From positions 19,364,501-19,428,500 of the forward strand of contig CM075652.1 in assembly GCA_037953625.1 (NCBI GenBank): a stretch of 64,000 nucleotides of DNA, written 5' to 3'. This document shows, piece after piece, positions 35,707 to 47,164 of the stretch. The notes under the pieces were generated by a model that was not told the DNA's origin, ran no database searches, and saw only the letters and a list, made by a program, of their open reading frames with translations. Within the stretch, counting starts at the first letter, position 1. Each line of letters starts with the position of its first letter. The position numbers were made by a program, and so were the translations under genes. Source of the stretch: Crotalaria pallida. Its lineage: Eukaryota > Streptophyta > Magnoliopsida > Fabales > Fabaceae.

Positions 35707-38286
35707 TCATGGTGGGTCAAAAATGGGGTCGACCAATGAGGCTTCCTCCACAGGTGCATCATCCAAAGTAGGAGAGGTTAGGAAAGGCTTGAGTCTGTGA
35801 CCATTGACTTTGAAGCTCTTGTCTGTGGACTCACTCTTGATCTCCACAGTGCCATAAGGAAACACCTGGGTGACTACAAACGGTCCAATCCATTTAGAGC
35901 GGAGCTTTCCACTCATGAGTCCAAGCCTAGAGTTGTAGAGCAACACTTTTTGACCAACCAAGAACTCCTTTCTGCAAATTGAGCTATCATGGAGCTTCTT
36001 GGTCTTCTCTTTGTAGAACTTGGAATTCTCATAGGCCTCCAAATGGATCTCATCTAGCTCACTCAACTGCAGCTTCCTCTCCTCACCCGCTTGATCAAGA
36101 GCTAAGTTGCATTTCTTCACAGCCCAATATGCACGGTGCTCTGATGGGAGAGTCCAGTCAGGTGGTTGGATGATGGGAGTGGTGGTGAGTGCTCTCTTTA
36201 GCTCATCAAATGCCTTCTTGCATTGGTCTCCAAACTCAAATGTGGTATCCTTTTGAAGCAAGTTGGATAGTGGAAGGGCTATCTTGCTAAAGTTCTGAAT
36301 AAACCTTCGATAGAAACCTGCATGGCCAAGAAAAGAACGCACCTCTCGCACGCAAGAGGGGTAAGGAAAATGTGATATTACATGCAGCTTAGCAGGGTCA
36401 ACCTCTATGCCCTTATGCGAAATAATGTGCCCTAAGACTATGCCTTGTTCTACCATAAAATGACATTTTTCAAAATTCAAGACAAGGTTAGTCTCAATGC
36501 ACCTATTAAGCACCTTAGACAAACTATCAAGACATGCATCAAAAGAGGAACCATATACACTAAAATCATCCATGAAGACCTCTATGCAATGCTCAAGTAA
36601 GTCATTAAAAATACTCATCATACATCTTTGAAAAGTGGCAGGAGCATTGCATAGGCCAAAAGGCATCTTCCTATAAGCAAATGTACCAAAAGGACAGGTA
36701 AATGTAGTCTTATGTTGGTCCTCTGGTGCAATACAGATTTGGAAATAACCAGAGAAACCATCTAAGAAGCAATAGTGAGATTTACCTGCCAGGCGCTCCA
36801 ACATCTGATCAATGAAGGGAAGAGGAAAGTGATCCTTGCGGGTCGCCTGGTTGAGCTTCCTATAATCAATGCAGACTCTCCAACTGTTCTGCACTCTAGT
36901 GGGAATCAGCTCATCCTTCTCATTTTTGACAACTGTCACCCCAGACTTCTTGGGAACTACTTGAACCGGGCTTACCCAAGTGTTGTCTGAAATGGGGTAG
37001 ATAATGCCAGCTTGCAGTAGCTTGGTGACCTCTTTCTTCACCACATCAAGAATCTGGGGGTTCAACCGTCTCTGGGGTTGTCTAACTGGTTTAGCCCCAT
37101 CCTCCAATAAAATCCGATGCATGCACATGGAGGGGCTAATACCAGGTATGTCTGCCAAAGTCCATCCTATTGCCTTTTTGTTTGCTCTAATCACATCCAG
37201 CAGTTGCTTCTCTTGAGCAACAGAAAGGGAGGTAGAGATGATCACTGGAAGTTTCTGCTCAGCCTCCAAGTAAGCATATTTGAGATGAGGAGGAAGGGGC
37301 TTCAGGTCCAATAAAGGTGCCTGCATCACAGATGGAACTAAAGGAGCAGCAGAATTGGATTCTGCCGCCTGCACCTGAACAAGTGAATTAGACTCATGCA
37401 AAACAGAAATGGGGTTAGCATGATCTGAATCTATATCATATGAATCAACAGATGCAGTAGCAGAATTTAAAAACTGGTCAATTTCAATGCATGCAGTGCA
37501 CATTTCGGAATCAGAACATGCAGAACAAGTAAATGAGCTAGTGAAAGATGGCAAATCATAATCATGCAAAAAGTCTAGAACATGCTCATCAATCAGAGCA
37601 TCAATCAAGTCAACATGAAAAACAGAGTGGTCATCAGAAAAATGTTTCATAGCATCAAAAATATTGAATCGAACCACACTGTCATCAAATTCCATGGAAA
37701 GTGTACCTGCATGCACATCTATCTTGGTTCGGGCTGTTTTCAAAAATGGTCTCCCTAATATGATAGGGACAGCACTACGAGAGGTGTCCTCTTCCATATC
37801 AAGAATATAAAAATCAGCAGGAAAGATAAGCTCTTCAACCCGAACCAGGACATCCTCTATCAAACCTGCGGGGTAGGCAGTAGATCTATTTGCCAAGTGA
37901 ATAACCACACCCGTAGGTTGAAGGGGTCCAAGTGAAAGAGACTTGAAAACAGACATAGGCATAACATTAATAGATGCTCCTAAATCTAGCAAAGCATTCT
38001 CAAATTTAGTATTACCTATGATACAAGGCACAGAGAAAGTTCCAGGATCCTTACACTTTTCAGGAATATGAGGGACGGGTTTACCTATAAGAGCAGAGAC
38101 ATTTCTTCCCATGCTGATCCTCTCATTGCTCTTGAGCTTCCGTTTGTGTGTGCATAGATCCTTCAATAACTTTTCATACCTTGGAATTTGCTTGATTGCA
38201 TCAAGAAGGGGTATGTTGACTTCCACCTTCCTGAATGTGTCAAGTATCTCTTTGTCAATCTCTTCCATTTTCTTGCTTTGAGTCAC
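35707..38286 (-). pseudogene. pol: Athila pol with in-frame internal deletion: protease, RT and integrase C-terminus fused
   Basis: 859 codons are open. The protease motif LLDLGASINVMP lies at about residues 98-110. The RT follows, with YRKMPFGLCNAPATF and catalytic FMDDFSVYG near residue 570, then the start of the RNase H connection (PPDWTLP). At about residue 714 (plus-strand 36141-36149) the sequence jumps directly to SEHRAYWAVKK, which belongs to the integrase C-terminal region (KFYKEKTKKLHD, KWIGPFVV). Most of RNase H, the integrase zinc finger and the catalytic core are therefore missing, yet the frame is kept. The fusion could not integrate unaided. The gag frame overlaps the first codon by 4 nt. 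The first codon is GTG, and in the family pol is made as part of Gag-Pol. Confidence 0.85.
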
Positions 38287-39554
38287 CCCCTTGGTGGGAA
38301 AGGAAGAGGAATGGGGGGTGGTTGTTGGGCAGCAGCAGGTGTTGTGCTTGTGGAAGGCTGAGCTGGATTGGATTTTCTGGTACTTGTGTGCTCACTCTCC
38401 TCGACCATTTGGGTCTTCTTGTTGGGTGAAACTAGATCATCTTTGTTGAGGTCAGATTCTGGTGTGGGTGTGACAATTTGCTTCCCTGACCTTAGACTAA
38501 TGGCATTCACATTCTGGTTTGGATTGATCACTGTTTGGGATGGCAACTTGTTAGAATTCTGAGATTGCATAGTGTTGATTGTTGTTGCCATCTGTCCCAT
38601 CTGATTGGTCAAAGATTGAATTGAGGCCTCTTGTCTTTGAATGGATGCTCTAGTTTCCTGTTGGAATTGGAGATTTTGCATGGTCATCTGTTTCATCAGC
38701 TCTTCCAATGAAGGCTGCTGCTCAGTACTAGGAGCTGGTGGTGCAGAATTAGCCTGTTGTTGTCTCTGTTGCTGGACTGGAGGAGGTACATATGGTGGTC
38801 TAGAATTGTTCTGAAATTGAACCTGTGAAGGTTGCTGCTGATCAGACCATCTCAGGTTGGGATGGTTCCTCCAACCAGGGTTGTATCTATTGGTAGAGAG
38901 ATCAAAGTTCTGTGGCTGCTGGTTTCTACTGTTGAAGATGTTGGCGGCATATGCCTCAGGTTGGTCAGCACCAGTCATGGGCTGCTGCTGCACAGAAGAG
39001 CATGCATAAGTGGGGTGCTCAGCGGATGTGCATATGCCACATAATCTAGCAGGCAGAGACAACTTCTTCTGGTTGATGGCCAATTGAGTGACCAAAGTTG
39101 TAAGTGAATCTATCTTCTGTTCAAGCTTCTCAACCTTACCAGAACTTGTGCCAACATCATTCACTCCTCTCACTATGATTGCATCGCTGTTGCCCCTTGC
39201 ATGGAATTGCTGACAATTGGAAGCCATCTTCTCAATCTTGACTCTGGCTTCTAAATGTGTCATGTCTCCTAGGGAACCACCACTTGCAGCATCAAGCATG
39301 TTTCTCTCCATGATGTTGAGACCTTCATAGAAATATTGAATAAGCAGCTGCTCTGAGATCTGATGGTGGGGGCAGCTCGCACACAGTCTCTTGAATCTCT
39401 CCCAATACTCATAGAGACTTTCTCCAACTTGTTGCCTGATGCCTGATATATCCTTTCGGATTGCTGTTGTTCTGCATGCAGGGAAGAATTTCTCCAAAAA
39501 TGCCCTCTTCAGGTCATCCCAGACTGTGATAGAACCAGGGGCCAGATCGTACAA
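38283..39554 (-). pseudogene. gag: Athila Gag, C-terminal two-thirds
   Basis: The retrotransposon gag domain continues here (WDDLKRAFLEKFFP, EYWERFKRLCASCPHH). A CCHC knuckle CGICTSAEHPTYAC follows at about residues 168-181, then a Gln/Pro/Asn-rich tail and a Ser/Pro-rich linker to pol. It is separated from the N-terminal part by a 1-nt frameshift near 39570-39577. Its stop overlaps the start of the pol frame. Residue numbers count from the first Met of this piece. Confidence 0.85.
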
Positions 39555-39565
39555 CCAATCCTTGG

Positions 39566-40063
39566 CTAGCCCCTTAGGGAGTGTGGGAATGCCTTAAGAC
39601 AAACATGATCCTCTTGCACATCATGTGGTTTCATAGTAGCACAGACAATATGGAATTGCTTGAGATGTTTATGAGGATCCTCACCTGCAAGACCATTAAA
39701 CTTGGGCAACAAATGAATTAGTCCAGACCTTAGTTCATACGGGTCATCGGGATAATGGATGCACAAATCTTCAATAGTGAAATCAGGTGCAGCCAGCTCC
39801 CTCAATGTCCTCTCACGTGGTGGAGGTTGAGCCATATTTTCAGAATAATCAGAATAAGAATCAGAATTTATAGGAATAGAAGAAAAAGAAGCAGACTCAC
39901 TATGTAAAGACTCAATAGACTCACTACCTATGGACTGGTTCCTATTTTGTCTAACTAGTCTGTGATAAGTTCTATCAATTTCAGGGTTATATGGATGCAA
40001 GTAGCTTGGGTTGCCCCTAGTCATGTACTGAACAGAACACCATGAAGCATAGCAAACTGTCAC
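39566..40063 (-). pseudogene. gag: Athila Gag, N-terminal part
   Basis: It has the typical Athila Gag head: ERTLRELAAPDF, then FNGLAGEDPHKHLKQF and a final AFPHSL. A single missing base in the CCCCTTA run at 39570-39577 (plus strand) shifts the frame and gives an early stop at 39566. Upstream, 40064-40726 is the untranslated leader after the primer site, in which I see no gene. Confidence 0.85.
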
Positions 40064-40726
40064 TAATATACATGACCAAAAAAGGCAACAAAATTTTTTA
40101 TTTTTTAAAATTTTTTATTTATTTTTTTCAGCACCCTAAAATCATGAAAACATACCACAAAAAGTTTGAGGACAAAATTCAAAAGGGAACCAAGGCAAAC
40201 AATTAAATCAGAGACCAAAAACTAAGAAAATAAAACTTGTAAAATAAAAAAGAAATAGTAAAACGGCTTTTTCAGGATCCAGACGAAGGAGTTTTTTAAA
40301 AAAGTGAGAAAAATCAGATTATTCAGAAAATTCCCTTCGATTTGATATAAAATTCGTCAAATTCCGAGTTACGGGTCAAAAGTTGCGACGATTTGAAGAC
40401 AGTGCTGCTAAAACTTGGAAAATTTTTCTGGAACTCACAACCAGTGATGATCTGAGTGATCGTGGTGCCTCAAAACCTTTTTATATGATAAAAGTAGTGT
40501 GGATATAAATTTTCGTGCAAAAATTCCACCCACAACTATGTGAACTAGCAACCACAGAATCAATCAAATACACTAATTGCAACAAAATAGCAAAACAGCA
40601 AACAGTGCAACTTCAACCGGTTATCAGAATTGACTACTAGACCCTAAATCAGACACGACACACTATAATAACTATACTAACTACGACACTAACTAACTAC
40701 TAATGACCTTTGGCAAGAACCGATAT

Positions 40727-40744
40727 TCCCCGACAACGGCGCCA
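40727..40744 (-). other. Athila primer binding site (Asp tRNA type)
   Basis: The minus strand reads TGGCGCCGTTGTCGGGGA, 4 nt inside the end of the LTR at 40749. This sequence is the usual Athila-lineage primer site. Confidence 0.85.
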
Positions 40745-41002
40745 AATTTGATCGAGGCCGTACCCGATACAAATAAAAACAGTTTAAGTATAGTACTAGG
40801 AAGTGACTCCTAGGTCGTCTCCCAAGGAATATCTTATCAAGCAAATGGTCGAACACATAGTATGCATAGAAAACAGGGTGGGTATTTTTTTGTATTGAAT
40901 ATTGAATAATTGAAATCAAAACAGAATTAAATCAAAACGAAGAAACAGATAAGGAAAAGCGGATAAACCCCTTTGGCTCGCGTTCACAACTCTATCATCG
41001 GT

Positions 41003-41585
41003 TGAGGAAATCGCAATTGGTGGTTGGAGAGACTTAGGAACCCTAGGAATACACCTAGAAGGGGGGGTTGAATAGGTGTTGAAGCTACCTTGAAAGATTT
41101 TCTAACGAAACAAATTGAAACAATCAAAACAAATGATTTTTACAAATTCTACAGTACTTAATCGATTAAGCAAGTCGTGTACTCGAGTAGTACTCGATTA
41201 AGTTATCACTTAATCGATTAAGTTGGTACTGTACATGTTCAAAACTTGTTTTCTCAAAATCCAACCTTTCCTTTAAAACCTTTAAGCCACCTATTGATTC
41301 TAGGTTAAGTGAAAACTCAAATTATGATTTAATCATGACTTATGAATGAGATTCACTACCCTCTATAATAATCTACCCAAATAAAAAACCTATGAAGCTT
41401 GAGAGGCAAAAGATAAAAGAAATACAAATACACTCAAACTTAGGTCTTCATGAGCTTGCTTTCTCTCTTCTTCATTTGATGTTTGTTGTTGCTTGTTGAG
41501 CTTGAAACTTGATCAACACTTGTAGCTTGTTCAAAAACACTTTGTCATTATCAAAACATTCATCATGTTCATCATGGAACTAACA
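41003..41585 (-). repeat. Gag-only copia 3' LTR (583 bp)
   Basis: It is bounded by TGAGGAAATC and GAACTAACA. It holds two copies of the perfect 14-bp palindrome CTTAATCGATTAAG (41157-41170, 41209-41222) flanking the palindrome TACTCGAGTA (41180-41189). Confidence 0.95.
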
Positions 41586-42385
41586 ATCTCCCCCTTTTTG
41601 AAAATGACAATCCATGTTTTGAAATCATTTGAAGTTGTTGATGCTTGAAACATTTGATCACTTGAGAAGACTCTTTCTCCCTCTCAATCAATGCTATAAC
41701 ACTTGAATCCAATTGAGATAGAAGCTTGATTCTCCCCCTATCTTCAACAACTTAGCTCAACCTACATAAAAACAACAAAACAACCTTTCTCCAAATATAA
41801 TATCATATTTCTCTCATGTTTTGAAAACATACCATTTCTCCCCCTTTGAGAAACATTTCATTTAATTCAAAACATCATATTTCTCCCCCTTTGGCATTAT
41901 CAAAAAGTAATATATACCAATTGAAATATAACATCTAAGCCAAGGTAAGAAATCAATGATCATTTCTTCACAACATTGATACCAATTGAACAAATACAAT
42001 AGAGCTTTACTTTGAAATGTGATATCAATTGGTAAGAGAATATAACAATAAAATATAATACCAATTGAGAACTAAAAAGATCATAATATCACTTAACAAA
42101 GAAGATATCAATGTAAAGAAATATCAATAATCACAAAAACATGATAATCAACTAATAATCTCTCAATGATACAAATTGAATTAACTAAACATTTAGAAAA
42201 GTAATATCAATTGAGAAGATACCAATTAAGATAATATATCAATATCAAATATTACCACTTTGTAGGACATTCACTTAAGATGCAAGTGTGATACCAATTG
42301 AAAATGTGAATATAGACATTCATAGTTGAGACCAATTGAGAACATGTGTCATTCATTTGCATCTTCAATCAAACCTACAAAACAA
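41586..42385 (-). promoter_or_regulatory. 3' UTR and purine-tract array of the gag-only copia
   Basis: On the minus strand CAAAAAGGGGGAGAT (41586-41600) abuts the LTR. Similar tracts appear near 41730, 41831 and 41880, as in the SIRE-like copia at 25420-25907. The plus-strand repeats of ATACCAATTGA between 41930 and 42340 are a local short motif. No gene is seen. Confidence 0.8.
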
Positions 42386-44176
42386 TCATGCTTTGCTTTT
42401 TGGTATCCAAATGGTTTTGGATCCATTTTTGTTAGTGTAGGGACTTTCACCCTTTTTCATCCAAACAAAATTTCCTTTAGGTATACCATGCACTTTAACA
42501 TAACACACATTTGAAGTATGTCCATGAGTACCACAATAGAAACATGTTGGTGCATTTGAAAAATCAACTTTAGAAAAATCAACAACATTTCTATGAGATT
42601 TACTCTTAGCATTAGTATAACCCAAACCAAACTTGTTTGAATTTTCTCTTTGAAAATTTAACAATGTGCGCAATCTAATATCACAAATGGTGAAACTTGC
42701 AAGCTTATTTTTCAAAATAGCATTTTCATCCTTGAGCAACTTGCAACTCTCACAATCAACCACAACATTCAATCTACTAGCACAATCACAATAAGAACTA
42801 GCATAGATAAGATCAAGAGTTTCATTTTCAAGATTAAGCTCATCAACTTGTTTTTGAAGTTCTAAAATCTCTTTTTGATGTTTCAAAATAAGCTTCTTTC
42901 TTTCAATGTTTTTCAAAGCTAGTTTTTCAAGTTGTTCATACATTTCTTCATAAGCATTATGTAACAATTCATATTTAGAAGAAATTTCGGATTTAGATTC
43001 ACTTACATTGCTATCCTCGCTTTGATAACTTGATTCATCATTTGAACTTTGTTCTTCATCATCTACTAAAGTTATCAAGTTGAGACAAGCGGCTTCTTCA
43101 TCATCCGATGAACTACTCGATGTGCTTTTCTTGTTATCTTCATCACTATCCCAAACTATGTATGCTCTTTTAGATTTAGAATTCTTCTTGTCTTTCTCCT
43201 TCTTCTTGAGGTACCTAGAGCATGAATACTTGAGATGTCCGGGCTTTCCACATTCATGGCAAACTACACCTTCTTTTGAAGTTTTGGTCTTATAGTGTGG
43301 AGAATCCTTCTCTTTACTTTTGTCCTTGTTCAACCTTCCTTTTCTCCTTAGAAACTTGTCAAACTCTTTTAACAAAAGTTTCATGTCTTTTTCATCAACA
43401 TCGGAATCGGAATCTTCACTATCATCATCATCGGAACTATCTTTCTTTTTGTATGATCTATTGACTTTAAAAGCAAGTCCCTTTCTTTCTTTGTTTTTAT
43501 CCGACTCTTCATTGATACTTAATCGTCCAAGCTCCATTTCATGTTCTTGAAGCTTTCCGAAAAGTGTTGCTAGATCCATAGCATCCAAATTTTTAGATTC
43601 AACAATAGCCGTTACTTTTGGTTGCCAATTCCTGTCTAAACATCTCAACACTTTGTTAGAAAGTTCACCTTGAAGAAAAGTTTTACCAAGAGCAAGTAAA
43701 TGATTTATAATGTGAGTAAAACGCTTTTGCATATCATTTATAGATTCATTTGGAAGCATATGAAACAATTCATAATCACGCATTAAAGCATTCAATCTAG
43801 CTCTCTTAACCTCACTAGTTCCTTCATGAGTCACTTGTAAAGTGTCCCACATTTCTTTAGCACTAGAACATTGAGAAACTCTAAAGAACTCGTCATAGGA
43901 TAAAGCGGATGTGATAATATTCTTTGCTTTATAATCATATTGTACTTTCTTTCTATCATCATCCTTCCACTTATCCTCGGGGATCAATTGTTCTACACCT
44001 TCAACTAAACTAGAGGGGATATGAGGACCTTTTTCAACTACTTTCCAAATTTCACTATCTATGGCTTGGATAAAGATTTTCATTCTAACTTTCCAATATG
44101 CATAGCCTTCTCCGGCAAACAATGGAGGACGACTTATTGAAGCACCTTCACCACCAAAGGAATTCGTAGAACCCAT
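42386..44176 (-). CDS. gag: Copia-type Gag, intact, of the gag-only element
   Basis: 596 residues start at ATG 44176, about 55 nt after the primer site. The copia UBN2-type region occupies roughly residues 20-220 (for example YAYWKVRMKIF and NIITSALSYDEFFRV). A Lys/Asp/Ser-rich linker, a CCHC knuckle at 306-319 (CHECGKPGHLKYSC), a coiled coil at about 410-455 and a second CCHC at 545-558 (CFYCGTHGHTSNVC) follow. The product should form particles and bind the element RNA. The frame has no stop or shift, and both knuckles are complete, unlike the related Gag at 19962-21941. Since pol is absent, reverse transcription and integration must be supplied by another element. Preservation of gag next to near-identical LTRs implies recent activity; whether Gag is made today cannot be read from DNA. 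Confidence 0.93.
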   Translation of the reverse strand: MGSTNSFGGEGASISRPPLFAGEGYAYWKVRMKIFIQAIDSEIWKVVEKGPHIPSSLVEGVEQLIPEDKWKDDDRKKVQYDYKAKNIITSALSYDEFFRVSQCSSAKEMWDTLQVTHEGTSEVKRARLNALMRDYELFHMLPNESINDMQKRFTHIINHLLALGKTFLQGELSNKVLRCLDRNWQPKVTAIVESKNLDAMDLATLFGKLQEHEMELGRLSINEESDKNKERKGLAFKVNRSYKKKDSSDDDDSEDSDSDVDEKDMKLLLKEFDKFLRRKGRLNKDKSKEKDSPHYKTKTSKEGVVCHECGKPGHLKYSCSRYLKKKEKDKKNSKSKRAYIVWDSDEDNKKSTSSSSSDDEEAACLNLITLVDDEEQSSNDESSYQSEDSNVSESKSEISSKYELLHNAYEEMYEQLEKLALKNIERKKLILKHQKEILELQKQVDELNLENETLDLIYASSYCDCASRLNVVVDCESCKLLKDENAILKNKLASFTICDIRLRTLLNFQRENSNKFGLGYTNAKSKSHRNVVDFSKVDFSNAPTCFYCGTHGHTSNVCYVKVHGIPKGNFVWMKKGESPYTNKNGSKTIWIPKSKA

Positions 44177-44230
44177 TGCGATTTTCTTAAAGGATCTTTA
44201 CGAAAAAGCTCTTATGCTCGTGTCTTTCGA

Positions 44231-44246
44231 CCGAGCTCTGATACCA
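44231..44246 (-). other. Primer binding site of the gag-only copia
   Basis: The minus strand reads TGGTATCAGAGCTCGG, 2 nt from the LTR end. It is a better Met-type match than the corresponding site at 19895-19910. Confidence 0.9.
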
Positions 44247-44248
44247 AT

Positions 44249-44831
44249 TGAGGAAATCGCAATTGGTGGTTGGAGAGACTTAGGAACCCTAGGAATACAC
44301 CTAGAAGGGGGGGTTGAATAGGTGTTGAAGCTACCTTGAAAGATTTTCTAACGAAACAAATTGAAACAATCAAAACAAATGATTTTTACAAATTCTACAG
44401 TACTTAATCGATTAAGCAAGTCGTGTACTCGAGTAGTACTCGATTAAGTTATCACTTAATCGATTAAGTTGGTACTGTACATGTTCGAAACTTGTTTTCT
44501 CAAAATCCAACCTTTCCTTTAAAACCTTTAAGCCACCTATTGATTCTAGGTTAAGTGAAAACTCAAATTATGATTTAATCATGACTTATGAATGAGATTC
44601 ACTACCCTCTATAATAATCTACCCAAATAAAAAACCTATGAAGCTTGAGAGGCAAAAGATAAAAGAAATACAAATACACTCAAACTTAGGTCTTCATGAG
44701 CTTGCTTTCTCTCTTCTTCATTTGATGTTTGTTGTTGCTTGTTGAGCTTGAAACTTGATCAACACTTGTAGCTTGTTCAAAAACACTTTGTCATTATCAA
44801 AACATTCATCATGTTCATCATGGAACTAACA
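44249..44831 (-). repeat. Gag-only copia 5' LTR (583 bp)
   Basis: It differs from the 3' LTR only at 44487. The same palindromes occur at 44403-44416, 44426-44435 and 44455-44468. Confidence 0.95.
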
Positions 44832-45703
44832 TCGGTCACAAAAGATCAATTTCTTTCCTCTTCACTGTCCAACTCGTGAGAATTAAATACTAAGCGAAAA
44901 TTCAATTCTCACCCCAAAACCCAAACCTCTAATTAAGCATTAAAAGCCAAAGCATGGAGTTTTTACGAGTTTGCATAAATTAAGCATTCATACACATGGA
45001 TTATCTCTATATAATGGAACTAAGCGAACCATAACATATCAATAAGCATGAAAACAGTGAATAAAAACGAAATAGCATTAAGAACAAAACCTCAAGAGTA
45101 TGTGATACATTACCAAAGGGATTTAACCTAAGAGTTTAGCCTTCCATGAAGAAAAATACCAAAAACGTGTAGAAAAGGGAAGAGAGAGAAACCCTAGCAG
45201 CCTCCACAAGCTTGGAGAGCAAAACTAAGCCTTCTCTATGAGAGAGAATGTAAAAAACGTGAATGGAAGGTCCCTCCTAGGGTTTACACGAATTTGGCTT
45301 TTTAAATCACAAAACGGGCCTAAATCATGGGCCCAAATCCTAAGGAAAGCTTATCTCTAAATTAAATCTAAAAATATCCTATAGATAAAATCTAAATCTT
45401 AAAAGATATAACTAAATCTCAACTAATCCTAAAGATAGATTACAATCTTCACTTCATCATATATCTTCTCTTCCAACATTAAATTTTCATTCCCAAAATG
45501 TCCAAAAAGCCCTTGTCCAAATATGACCTGAAAAGAGAAATAGAATTAATTAGGCTAAATAATCCCAAATTAAACAATATTCAGAATAATAGTCCTATAA
45601 ACTCTAAATCACTAAATCAAGCTAAACAATGTCAAATAGGCAACAAGTATCAACAATAGGAGTAAAATAATGCAAGGAAAAATGGGAAATAAAATGCTCA
45701 TCA

Positions 45704-47164
45704 AATACCCCCACACTTATCCTTTTGCACTCCTGGGCAAAACTAAGAATTAGGACTGAGAAAATCAATATGCACCAAAGTGAATCATGTAACAAGATTA
45801 CTAAAACTAATGAATGCAAACCTAAGAGATTACATACTTCACAATGAATTCTAGGAAATGCAAAGAAATGGACAAAATCGAGCACACGAAGAGAATAAGG
45901 ACCAAAGAATCAAAGCATCCATGAACATCATCCAATTATTTCAAATATGCAAAGAAAACCAATGACATCAAGAGGGTAGTCACAAAGATGATAGAAACTC
46001 ACAAGGATCACTCAATAGTGTTTACACTCAAGTGTTTAAGGTTAATCAGTGTTTACACTCAAGACACATCATGAAAAACAAACACAACCATAGGCTTGAC
46101 AAGCCTCTAACATCAACAATCAACACACATGCACATTAAGATCAAAAGGTCTTTTCAGGGTTGTAATGGGGCCAAGGACAAGGTAGGATAAAAATATGGG
46201 AAATGTAGCTAAAACCCAGGGAATAGAGGAGCAATGGGGAACAAGTAAAAAAAATAAGCACAATCCACCCCAGAATGAAATGGTAAACATAACAACAACC
46301 TCTAATTCCAATCCTCTATGCCTCAATCAACCTTTTATTCCATTTTTTTTCTTTTTCTTCTTCTTCTTCTTCTTTTTTTTTCATCATTCATTTTTTCAAT
46401 TTTTTTTTCATTGCAGAACATCATGAACGAAAGGAAAGAAGAAACAACAAAAATGGCATAATGAGATAAAGCCATAATTACATCACCGACCATAGAGGCA
46501 AAACCCAGAACTCACAAGACATGAAGAACAAAGCACCCTCGCTTACTTAATACCCATTCCCAAAACAATTCCAAAGCTCCAACATTCCCTAAGGTTAGGA
46601 CAATCATGGTTTTTCAGTCATAGGCTTGTAATGAGCTAAAGAACAAAGAAAAGGGATATAAAGGCTCAAAGGGGCTATCAAAGGATAAATTCATTCAAGG
46701 TAGGCTCATATGGCTAGTGGCTTATTCAAGAAAAACAATGCCTAAATCATTTCAAAATGTGCATGGGAATATCAAGTATCAACAAGAGTCAAGTCAAGTT
46801 CTAGAGTGCAAGTAATCCAGAGTGCAATCACACATGAAAGAAAAATTAGGTGGCATATATAGCAATCCACCCACAATTAAGGCTCAAATCCTCACAAAAG
46901 GGACAATTCTATCACAGTGTTACCACCTCTTAATTATCAAAAGCAACTTTACACATAGAAATGCATGAATTCAGACACAAGATACCAAGACTCTACTAAA
47001 ATGAAGCAAAAACATGCAAGTAAATGCCCAAAACTTAGCAAAACCTAAAAAAAATCAAAGCAAAAATATGCAACCTAAACTACTCTTCCCCCCACACTTA
47101 AATCACACATTGTCCTCAATGTAAAACAAATAGCAGAATCAAACAGATATAGACAAGTGGAATA
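45704..47164 (-). repeat. Truncated second Athila unit (3' UTR only)
   Basis: 1.46 kb nearly identical to 34206-35670, including both purine tracts (45704-45718 and about 47084-47099). It stops at GTGGAATA and is joined to the Y pol gene with no duplication, so a deletion or ectopic recombination removed the rest of this unit together with the end of Y. It has no gene. Confidence 0.88.

Larger units (their letters stand above)
41003..44831 (-). mobile_element. Gag-only copia derivative (TR-GAG-like), very young
   Basis: 3829 bp, flanked by TCGGT (40998-41002 and 44832-44836). The two LTRs are each 583 bp (41003-41585 and 44249-44831) and I find a single difference (A at 41241, G at 44487). 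On the minus strand the order is LTR, Met-type primer site, an intact 596-codon gag, about 0.8 kb with repeated purine tracts, and LTR. There is no protease, integrase, RT or RNase H, nor space for them. Terminal-repeat elements with only a GAG domain are a described plant class (TR-GAGs). Gag is clearly related to that of the SIRE-like copia at 18249-27604, which points to SIRE-type helpers. Confidence 0.95.
40749..45703 (-). repeat. Athila central LTR, interrupted by the gag-only copia
   Basis: It consists of 40749-41002 and 44837-45703 (plus one TSD copy), collinear with 33087-34205. The break falls at TCGGT. On its outer side it continues straight into a purine tract and 3' UTR, so it serves both as 3' LTR of a lost unit and as 5' LTR of the unit present. 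Confidence 0.9.
33087..47164 (-). mobile_element. Athila-type gypsy array: LTR, deleted gag-pol unit, LTR, truncated second unit
   Basis: On the minus strand the order is a partial 3' UTR (47164-45704), a complete LTR (45703-40749, itself interrupted by a copia derivative), primer site, gag, shortened pol, 3' UTR (35706-34206) and a second LTR (34205-33087). The 1.46-kb outer piece is nearly identical to the 3' UTR, so this is a tandem array sharing a central LTR, not a simple element. There is no TSD: the left end abuts the Y LTR and the right end abuts the Y pol gene. The primer site TGGCGCCGTTGTCGGGGA and the protease motif DLGASINVMP are typical of Athila. No envelope-like ORF is present. 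Confidence 0.87.
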
